Positions 55,258-64,000 of a stretch of DNA of 64,000 bases are shown here, piece by piece. The number at the start of each line of letters is the position of its first letter. Position 1 is the first letter of the stretch. This DNA is from Plazaster borealis. Its lineage: Eukaryota; Echinodermata; Asteroidea; Forcipulatida; Labidiasteridae. The stretch is taken from positions 1 through 64,000 of the forward strand of contig JAJGQC010000508.1 of assembly GCA_021014325.1 (NCBI GenBank). Reading direction: 5' to 3'. A model generated the notes under the pieces. That model saw nothing but the letters and a program-made list of their open reading frames with translations, was not told where the DNA came from and ran no database searches. The position numbers were made by a program, and so were the translations under genes.

Positions 55258-56425
55258 GAAAGCCTGCTGCATTGTTCGACTATGATGATCCAGATTGGGC
55301 ACCAACACAAAATATGGCCCATAATAGTGCAGCACTTGGAGCTTCGACCTCGAGGTCAAGATACCTCCGACTGAAGGTGCGCAAAAAGAAATTACAAGAA
55401 CTATCTGTAGCTCAAGCACTTTTGGAGTCATCGGTCTCTACGCATCTTACCGAAGAGCAGATGGAATCAACAGTCTCTAGATGTCTTTCTAAAGAGCAGG
55501 TGGACTCATCGGTCTCTACAAGTCTTGACGAGGAGCAGATGGACTCATCAGTCTCTACAAGTCTTGCCAAAGAGCAGATGGAATCAATGGTCTGTACCAG
55601 TGTTGCTAAAGAGCAGACGGAATCATCCTGCCAAACTGATCTTAGCCTGACAGATATTTCTGAATTAGAGAAATGCCTGAGAAATGTTGAGCAGGACAAC
55701 ATGGACCTAAGGGAAACTGCGCGAAAACAGGGAGAGCAACTGAAGCAAAAGTAGATGGATGAAGATTACTTCAAAAATAATGATGACAAGGTAAAATTCT
55801 TTACAGGCTTGCCATCATGGACAGTGTTTGTGTCACTTTTGACACTCGTGTCCAGTGCCCTACCAGACTGTCGAAAACTCAGCAAGTTCTCTCAAGTGCT
55901 GATGTTTTTTTTAAAACTTAGACTCAACCTTTTTGATGAGGACATAGCCTACAGATTTTGTGTAAACCAATCAACTGTTTCCCGCAACTTTCATAGATTA
56001 CACCGCAAGGTTCCATTTGTTATTTAAGTAAATGTTGGGGAGGGAGAGTATCTGATAAAGAAATTACTGAAAATAGTGACCTTATGTACAAATTGCTACC
56101 AGGGGATTTAATAATCGCAGATCGAGGGTTTACTGTAGGGGACTACTGTGGCATGGTTATGGCAGAAATAAGAACGCCTCCCTTTACACATGGGAAGAAA
56201 CAACTAGCAAAAGTAGATGTCGACTGGAGCCGTGAATTATCATCAGTTCGGATACATGTAGAGAGAATTATTGGCTTAGTAAAACAAAAGTATACAATTT
56301 TACAGGGTACAGTGCCAATCAACTTTCTTAGAGATATGGCAGCACGAGAGTCAACAATTGACAAAATCGTCCATGTTTGTTGTTCAATGGTAAACCTTTG
56401 TCCCTCCGTTGTTCCCAGTGAATAG
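55258..56425 (+). pseudogene. DDE_Tnp_4 (Harbinger/ISL2EU-type) transposase, broken
   Basis: Acceptor TATTTCTTGCAG at 55257. The frame gives an acidic start (KPAALFDYDDPDWAPTQN) and a stretch of SSVST-type repeats between about residues 50 and 125. A coiled-coil-like segment follows, then TAG at 55752-55754, after which the same frame goes on. 55755-56027 encodes FFTGLPSWTVFVSLL and a helix-turn-helix (DIAYRFCVNQSTVSRNF), as in HTH_Tnp_4. After TAA, another frame (from about 56033) continues GGRVSDKEI, LLPGDLIIADRGFTVGDY with the second catalytic Asp, PPFTHGKKQL and RIHVERIIGLVKQKY with the Glu. The roughly 80 residues normally between these parts, including the first catalytic Asp, are missing. 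The element cannot encode an active enzyme. Confidence 0.88.
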
Positions 56426-57652
56426 TCTATGTAATGCGTATAAATTGGGAATTTTTAAAACAAATTCTTGGTGTTGAGGCTATATAGTTAAATTTTCTTA
56501 AAGGATATTATCATTGAACAATTCTGTATTGCATGGGATGACTCGAATTTCATCAATGAAAATAACAATTTGTAGCAGTGAGTATTATATACATTGTATG
56601 TCCACAACATGTCATTCCAGTAATGTCAATGGTAGACATTCTCAGAGTAATACAGGGTTGTTCAATGATAAATGACAAGGAAATCCTATAAACACGTCTC
56701 AAAGTATGCCTGTTGTGTCAGACAATACGGGCAATTCACATTACAGTGCGCCACCTATAGTTGCATCGGAGAGTCCATTTTCGCAGTGCGTCTTGGGGGA
56801 AAAAGTAGACAAACACAAACCAGTTACCGCGAAACTATTGATCAGCAGATGGACGGTGGTACAAAACTGTACAGAGATCTCGACACAGTGACACAAAACA
56901 ATTCGGTTGTTTTGTCAAGTGGCCTACATTATTTCGTAGTTTCGGCTTGAAGTTTCCTCGACACACAATACAAGAGCAGATTAAAACAAAAATTCTACTA
57001 ATCTCGAAATTAAAACTAATTCTGTTAAAAATTTGTTTGGACACCCTGAAGTTCATGTTAAAATTTAAAATGACCTCAAACAAGAAAATACAAAAGAAAT
57101 GGATTCGGTGTGTGTTTGTCAGAGTGGAATTTGTATTATTTATTTAATTATATATACTATTCAATTTACTTTATTTCTATAATTCTATATCCATACACAA
57201 AAGAAAACAAATAAATAGAGATACAATGTATATTTAAATCATAAATTATATTCAGAAAAGTAATGCAAAGTAACATAAACAAAATTGTTGGGTCATAGCA
57301 TTACATGTATTTATAAGCATATTCTATTTATCAATAAATATTTTTAGTCAATACATGTAAACAAATTGTACTAGTCATTTTTTGTTATACAGTTTGTGGC
57401 ATATTTGACACAGACACATTGCATCAATCTGCAAACAAATTTAATGTACGAACTGATACAATAGGTGGATTGCAATTAACGCCATCTGTGATGTCAATTT
57501 CTAATTTGGCTTTGCAGCTGCATCAAGTGCTCTAATTTTGGGCGCTCAAAAATGAGCCGTCATTGCCACAAAGATGGCCGATTCCCTCATAGTTGACGTC
57601 ATGTGCAGTCCATCTTTTAAGTCACAGTTTTAACACACTCATCTGAACAACG
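56426..57652. other. Intergenic between convergent transposon genes
   Basis: AT-rich, with AATAAA-like signals near 57210 and 57335. No exon seen on either strand. Confidence 0.45.
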
Positions 57653-58436
57653 CTACTCTTCAGTGCGCTGCTTTGTACTTGTATCAGCTCCCAGCTTATG
57701 TTTTCTTGATTTTGAAAACTTTGGTAGTTTTCTGCAATGGGGACAGTACCACTTACCCTTTGGAGGCACCCGCATCATGAGGCATTCCATGTGAAACCAA
57801 CCAATAGAACACAATTTGTTGTCACATGCCACCATGTCACCAAATGAGGGGCGCTCACAGAAGCACCAACTAGTGTTGGGATCGTCTTCCGCTGACACAG
57901 ACTCCTCCTCTACATGTACAGGAACATCTACAATGCCATTTGACTCAACCGGTTTTCTTGTCTGCCACTTCCCTACTAATTCTGGGAGGATTCCAGTTTT
58001 AAAAAAATGTGTTACTGCTGGTAAATTATACCTAAAAAAATCATTATCCCGTTCTACTTCTTGTACAATCAGCTCATTAGTCCAAAGAACAAAAACACAG
58101 ACATTTACATTGCAAACATTCAACTGGGCCTGCACCTGATAATAATATGGGTGTTCTTTTTTTAATTGCCATAGCCCATCGACCTTCTTTACACAAAGAT
58201 TTTTTGTATCCTTGTTCTCATTTGGAAGCCCTTCACGGTAGCAGTAAGGGCACTTCACTTCAATCAGCCTGGGTTTGCAACACTCACATTTCAGGATGCC
58301 ATCAGGGGTGGCTCCAAGGTGTGGAAGATTGGGATTGATGATAAATCCGCAATCTTCCACAACCAGATCTTTGTGGTGTGAGCTTAGCTGAGCTACACAC
58401 TTCCTTCTAGCGAGTTTTTCGTGCTCACATCCCCAC
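57653..58436 (-). CDS. Nuclease gene, last exon: YqaJ core and PHD finger
   Basis: Acceptor TATTTTTTTCCAG at 58437. It enters in phase 2 (RWGCEHEKLARRK). Nuclease motifs are LPHLGATPDGI (Asp), IEVKCPYC (Glu, Lys) and YYYQVQAQLNV (Gln), the catalytic pattern of the lambda-exonuclease fold. After an acidic linker comes a C4HC3 PHD finger: WCFCERP, MVACDNKLC, WFHMECL, WYCPHC. A basic tail (KSRKHKLGADTSTKQR) and the stop follow. This exon alone is intact. Confidence 0.92.
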
Positions 58437-58707
58437 CTGGAAAAAAATAAAAATAAAATAAAATAAATAAGGCCCATCTACAGTAGTGCTGACAGAAATG
58501 TACATGGTTTCCTAGTCACTCCTTTTTGTACACTTTACAAAAAAAGAAACAAAATTATCTTTGAGCAAACGGATTTTAATCCAACTTGTTAAAATGTTTA
58601 CTATATTAAAAAAGACTAAATGTGAAGCTTGTAATTAGTCACTTTAAATTCTTCCATTCCACTGGAGTTTGAAGAATGTCAAGACTTGATTTCATTTACT
58701 GCCGTAC

Positions 58708-58919
58708 CTTGTTGCAGCTGTAGAAAAGCGATATGCCTCAGGGTGGCATATTTTCTTGATCAGACTGGGTGATGGCATTGCAGGGTTCGTCTTCACAGCA
58801 CTGTGGAACACGGAGGCAGTGATCCGTCCTGCACGGTGCTGAAACCAAACCTTGCTTGAGGCCTGGTCGCGAGTTCGGGATTCTAGTTCCTTACACTGCT
58901 CATCTGTAATCTGGAATGA
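58708..58919 (-). CDS. Nuclease gene exon: YqaJ domain start
   Basis: Acceptor ACATGTTTCAG at 58920, donor GTACGGCAG. It encodes FQITDEQCKELESRTRDQAS, WFQHRAGRITASVFHSAV and FSTAAT. It splices in phase 2 to 58436. The acceptor region has been duplicated (58893-58996 and 58997-59100). Confidence 0.88.
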
Positions 58920-59094
58920 CTGAAACATGTATAGTTTTAAATTTTGAGGTGCTTTGGGGTATTTTACATGAAGCGCCATATAAATGCCTTTTATTATTAC
59001 ACTGCTCATCTGTAATCTGGAATGACTGAAACATGTATAGTTTTAAATTTTGAGGTGCTTTGGGGTATTTTACATGAAGCGCCATATAAATGCC

Positions 59095-59100
<6 letters not shown>
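58893..59100. repeat. 104-bp tandem duplication over a splice acceptor
   Basis: CACTGCTCATCTGTAATCTG through CATATAAATGCCTTTTATTA is present twice. The piece GAAGCGCCATATAAATGCC + (ATT)n resembles a SINE 3' tail, like the GCGCTATATAAGAAATA tail of family C. Confidence 0.9.
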
Positions 59101-60115
<1,015 letters not shown>

Positions 60116-60187
60116 TGACTGCTGACTGGCATGCCAACTGAACAGTGAATTAAACGCACCTGGGCAGTTGGCAATAACTTGGCTTAC

Positions 60188-60366
60188 CTGAGAAGTATCA
60201 AAAGGTTGGTACAGTTTTGGAGAAGCTCTGCAAAATTCCATTTGAGGGCATCTGGGTTGTAAAGCATGCTGAGAGGCTTTGGTAATTTGCCAGTAGCACT
60301 CAAGGGTACATACTCCCTAGCGTAGTCATCCAGAATATTGTGCAGGACTGGTTTGGTTGATGCAAT
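60188..60366 (-). CDS. Nuclease gene exon, 3' piece split by LTR element
   Basis: After the insertion point (GCAAT) it continues STKPVLHNILDDYAREY, LPKPLSMLYNPDALKW and FAELLQNCTNLLILL, ending at donor GTAAGCC. Its 5' part lies at 62789-62934. Confidence 0.85.
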
Positions 60367-60405
60367 TGTCAGAGTCAATACATTGGTATTCCTTAAAATT
60401 AATTA

Positions 60406-61150
60406 TGCGCTTATGCAAAAACTTAAAGACGCAAGCCTAACTGCTAAGCCGAGCAAATGTCTGATAGGAATGCACAAAGTAGAGTATCTAGGTCACATTG
60501 TGGGTCAAGGTCAGCTAGCGCCAGAACCAGACAAAATGTCAAAAATTCACAACGCCCCAGTTCCAAAGACTAAGAAACAACTCCGGTCGTTCTTAGGATT
60601 GTCCGGGTACTACAGAAAATTTATTCCTAACTATGCCGCACTTGCTGCGCCATTAACATCGAAAACCAAAGCTAAAGAGCCAAATAAAATTAAGTTTGAC
60701 GACCAAGAACAGAAAGCATTCGATAAGCTAAAAACCTGCTTAGACTCTAAACCAATTCTGCATCTCCCAGACTGCAAAAGGCAATTTATTTTGCGCACAG
60801 ATGCCTCAGACGCTGGATTAGGAGCGGTGCTCTTACAAGAACATAAAAATGACGTTTTCCCGGTTGCATACGCAAGCAGAAAGTTGTTAGATAGAGAACG
60901 AGCGTACTCAATAATGGAAAAAGAATGTCTCGCCCTTGTGTGGGGAATTAACAAATACCAGTGCTACCTTTACGGCAAACAATTCATCTTAGAAACCGAC
61001 CACCAGCCGCTCATGTACATGCAAAAGAACAAAGTAGTAAACCAAAGAATCATGCGTTGGGCACTCTCGCTGCAACCTTATCGGTTTAAGATTGACGCAA
61101 TTAAAGGTATAGACAATGTTGGAGCCGACTACCTCAGTCGAAACACGTAG
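60406..61150 (+). pseudogene. Ty3/gypsy pol fragment: RT C-terminus and RNase H
   Basis: Open throughout, but it begins inside the RT. CLIGMHKVEYLGHIV is the RT thumb-side motif, then FLGLSGYYRKFIPNYA (connection) and RNase H with LRTDASDAGLGAVL (first Asp), YSIMEKECLALVWG (Glu) and ETDHQPL (Asp). The C-terminal VGADYLSR is the usual RNase H end. A stop follows at once and no integrase is present. The catalytic RT motifs (YxDD) are in the deleted part. Confidence 0.92.
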
Positions 61151-61213
61151 AATGTAAGAAAGTTATACTGCGAAGAAAATGGGGGACATTTTCTTATTTT
61201 GATGGGAGTGAAA
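61151..61213 (+). other. Polypurine-tract region before the 3' LTR
   Basis: GATGGGAGTGAAA directly precedes the LTR start TGTCAGAG at 61214. This is the expected plus-strand primer position for an LTR element. Confidence 0.6.
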
Positions 61214-62788
61214 TGTCAGAGTCAATACATTGGTATTCCTTAAAATTAATTAAATGTTCTCTTTCTGTTGATCTGACATATTTTAAATTCCGCAAACCGG
61301 GGGTTTGCAAATAGTTCACATATTCTTTCGCGAGATCCTGCAATTTCCTTTCTATGTCTCGACATTCGAGTGCGCAAGAAACGCCACGTTTAACCTACTT
61401 TCAGTTATGCATAGTTACTCGCGCGCCACCCTTAATTTTGGTCATGGTAATTCGTAACCCCTTTTTTAGGCTTAGACTTTTGTGTTTATTCATGGACACA
61501 TATTTGAGTAAAACAGAGTTAATGTGGAGTGTGGAAATAAGTTGTGAATGTGAAAAGCAATGTGAGCTTGAGAGAGAGAGGACGTGCCTTGTGGGTTCGA
61601 TTAAGGATCGAACTGAAGTGTAGGTTGCCAACCATACCCAACAGGCGAGTGGATACAGCCACCGTATAGGTATTGGGCCGGCCAACCAAAGTAACGGCCG
61701 AGAGCCACTTATAGTGAAACCACGTCAGATGTTGACCAATCTCTACGGCAACGGCAGCCTGAAGCCAATCTCCCCTCCAATTACCGTAAGTTTATCACGT
61801 TTTACGAAAGTGAAAACTAAAAATAGTTTGATAAAATGTATGATTTAGAATGTTAGGGACCAATCCCTCATAATACTAAATGCTCAGAAGTAATAGAAAC
61901 GTCTAAAGTTGTACGAAGTATAGTTGCGAAATTATTTACCGATGTTAATCAATAACTCAACTGTTAGATGATCTGGTTCATTTTACTTATAGTAACAGTA
62001 ACAATGATAGGGATAACTCCCTCAAGAACCTAAATGTTCATATGTGATGGAAACGCCAACGAAGGTTTATGAAGTTGAAACGAAATTGTTTATCATAAAC
62101 GATGTATTTGATTGATGTGCATTGGTTTTGAAAACCCTTGTATTAGATGATTTGGTTAATTTCATTTATAGATGACCATTAACCCTTGGATACGACGACC
62201 CCCTTATTGACCGGATCGTAGAGACGACCACGGCAGGGACAAGGACAGTTTCAGTCGTTGGACGAGGTTCACCCTCAAGACGGAGGTCCTCAGGGGAAGG
62301 TTGAACGACCTAATGTAGTATATTGATTTAAATTATTGCGACTAAATGCTTGAAGCCAAATCGGCAGCATTCCAGCATTAAGAATATTTATTTAGTGTAT
62401 GTTTGCCTGGAGGCTTGAGAAATTCACCCAATCTTAAGAAACCGTGAATTATTATATTCTATTCTATTGTAAGTTCTGACTGTATATGACAAATGTAATT
62501 CCAAGGAAGAAACCTACGGAATCTAACGAAAGCTTATTGATAGATATAGTTTATTTAAACTATTCACCAGAAGTTCCTCTGGTAGTGTTGGAGTTACAAC
62601 CTATATTTACTGTTATACCCAAATTAAGGAAGCCACCATATTGATCTCAAGGCAGATTAATTTGTAAATATTGTAAATACCACCCAATTGTTGAATAAGA
62701 ATTCAGCTTGAATTTACTCTTGTGTCAAGTGAATATTATTTGTGTCCGTCTTATGGTAACATACGATTATTGTCAACTTAGCCTGACA
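61214..62788 (+). repeat. 3' LTR of the gypsy-like element
   Basis: Starts TGTCAGAGTCAATACATTGG, ends AGCCTGACA. The first 39 bp equal the 5' remnant at 60367-60405. At 1575 bp it is long for an LTR. No TATA box or polyadenylation site was assigned with confidence. Confidence 0.8.
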
Positions 62789-62934
62789 GCAATGGCACTG
62801 TGGAATGACGCCAGTTCTTCTGTAGTTGGCTTGGCTATGTCCTTGGAAGCCTGAGTATGCTGTGATGGCTGTCCCTTCTTCTTTTTCATTGCAGGGCTTG
62901 TAAAGTCAATTGTGCTTATCTTAGCAGCAGAAAC
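62789..62934 (-). CDS. Nuclease gene exon, 5' piece split by LTR element
   Basis: Minus strand: acceptor ACTGATAAAAG, then VSAAKISTIDFTSPAMKKKK and QHTQASKDIAKPTTEELASF, stopping at the GCAAT duplication. The reading resumes in frame at 60366 when the LTR element is skipped. Confidence 0.82.
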
Positions 62935-63174
62935 CTTTTATCAGTTTTAGAAGAACAATAAGAAATTTTAAGTGAATTTCTCAGAAAAAAACATCTTGTC
63001 ATGAAATGTGCATCTGCTTTTACTGGATCAAACTAAGAAAACACATCCTGGTCTCTAAAATGGAAATAGCCAAGCAAAGTGCAGATTTTGTTCCCAAGAG
63101 AAACATACAATCAGGGAAAAGGTAGAAAAGGGGGGTAAATTAAGTGTATAAACTCATGAATAGTAAATATTCTG

Positions 63175-63238
63175 GTGAGCAAAAATTAGTTGTGCCTGGC
63201 TACTTTTTGTGCTTCAGCAGCTCTATGAAATTGGGCCC
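63175..63238. mobile_element. GGGCCC-type MITE, fragment
   Basis: TTAGTTGTGCCTGGCTAC and CTCTATGAAATTGGGCCC, the right third of the element, in an intron. Confidence 0.6.
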
Positions 63239-63369
63239 TGGTAATCCTTTAAAAGCTCAATGCATCCACACAAAAATCCTGATCAATAAGTATGAATGTC
63301 TGTTGAGTATAAAAATCTAAAACAACTGGAATTGAAAAGTAAAACAAAACACAATGTACAGTAACTCAC

Positions 63370-63499
63370 GTCTCGTTTTGAAGGTAGCCACACACATGTC
63401 TGGGAAGTGCAAGCATCCAGCCCTGTCAATTTCCTTTGCTCATTTGCACTGATGACTCATGAAATCAGGGCTGCCACATGAGAACACGCCTCACCAAGG
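63370..63499 (-). CDS. Nuclease gene exon: SWIM second half
   Basis: Acceptor TTTAAATCTAG, donor GTGAGTTAC. It encodes LGEACSHVAALIS, an in-frame TGA (63457-63459, likely from a Trp TGG), then NEQRKLTGLDACTSQTCVWL and PSKRD. The Cys-X-His completes the SWIM finger begun in 63721-63940. Confidence 0.88.
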
Positions 63500-63720
63500 C
63501 TAGATTTAAAGTATGAGAAGTACAATAACTCACATTATAAATCAAATATGATGAGAAACATTGGAGAATGTGAATCTTGTGTAATATGTTTCTAATATCA
63601 TTCCAACCATTTGGCGATCACATGACCCCACCTCATTCACTCCAAGACAAAGACGCAAATGACTTATGCTGATCAAGGGAGCCTGAAAATTTGACTTTTT
63701 CTGAAAAGATAAATTCTTAC

Positions 63721-63940
63721 CCTGCCATGCATGTGCAGTGAGCTGACACAATTTCTCCACTCTTCTCTGCCACAAACCATGGAAGCAAAGGTGTTGCTGT
63801 CATGCGCTGGCTGTGCTTGACCCTACCCAGGATAAGATACCTCGTCTCCCCATGTTTACTGTTGAAAGCTTTGAGGCGCATGTCATGTACCCATCCAGCC
63901 TGCATAAAGCTATCTGACCCCGTCATTGATTTCCATGCCT
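63721..63940 (-). CDS. Nuclease gene exon: pre-SWIM and first half of SWIM
   Basis: Acceptor TTTATACCAAG at 63941, donor GTAAGAATTT. It encodes AWKSMTGSDSFMQAGWVHDM, YLILGRVKHSQRM and PWFVAEKSGEIVSAHCTCMA, giving the first Cys-X-Cys of the SWIM finger. Intact. Confidence 0.9.
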
Positions 63941-64000
63941 TGGTATAAAAAACACAAAATGAAGACCTTATTAATGCCTGTGATGAAACCGGTGATGCAT

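Larger units (their letters stand above)
60367..62788 (+). mobile_element. Truncated Ty3/gypsy-like LTR retrotransposon
   Basis: It begins TGTCAGAGTCAATACATTGG and ends CCTGACA, the inverted TGTCAG/CTGACA ends of an LTR. An exact 5-bp duplication GCAAT flanks it (60362-60366, 62789-62793). The 5' LTR survives only as about 39 bp (60367-60405). The 3' LTR is 61214-62788 (1575 bp). Between them only part of pol remains, so primer-binding site, gag, protease and most of RT were lost by an internal deletion. Confidence 0.9.

Overview
The window is eukaryotic, intron-rich and AT-rich, and it is crowded with MITEs, tRNA-derived SINEs, minisatellites and decayed transposons. The style of repeat suggests an echinoderm, most likely a sea star. 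Two things point there: abundant short elements whose ends read GGGCCCAATTTCATAAAGC, and a TTAA-flanked element with AGGCACTGAACACG ends. I recognise these as common in sea-star genomes from memory, not from a search. No prokaryotic feature is present.

Layout. 1-6.0 kb: non-coding, scattered MITEs and hairpins. 6.0-14.4 kb (+): the 3' half of a CHD1L/ALC1-type chromatin remodeler gene. It holds linker and macro-domain exons followed by a BRCT domain. One BRCT intron is a textbook U12-type AT-AC intron. A Penelope-like retroelement (7.09-9.35 kb) sits in a macro-domain intron, inside an older SINE. 14.4-17.3 kb: SINE, MITEs, 3' flank. 17.3-25.5 kb: a tandem segmental duplication. The first copy carries a 1665-bp hAT-like insertion that the second copy lacks. 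Both copies carry a 124-nt exon of an unrecognised gene, which continues with duplicated small exons to about 30.1 kb. 31.3-36.1 kb: two inverted paralogous 3'-terminal gene segments around minisatellite arrays. 32.4-39.7 kb: a large field of related minisatellites plus a separate satellite of about 190 bp. 39.8-45 kb (-): weakly supported, partly duplicated exons, one swollen by a 23-bp minisatellite. 45.6-47.4 and 49.9-50.8 kb: two long foldback elements.

51.8-64 kb: a decayed two-gene DNA transposon of the ISL2EU/IS4EU type (Harbinger-related DDE_Tnp_4 transposase on +, SWIM/YqaJ-nuclease/PHD protein on -, convergent). Its nuclease gene is split by a truncated Ty3/gypsy-like LTR element with a 5-bp target duplication, and an intron contains a 1-kb compound microsatellite.

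Several coding frames (CHD1L, the Penelope pol, a 36-kb exon) break by what look like single-base losses in homopolymers. This raises the possibility of consensus errors in the assembly rather than true pseudogenes. The host genes are multi-exon and cannot be finished from this window; apart from CHD1L I do not recognise them.
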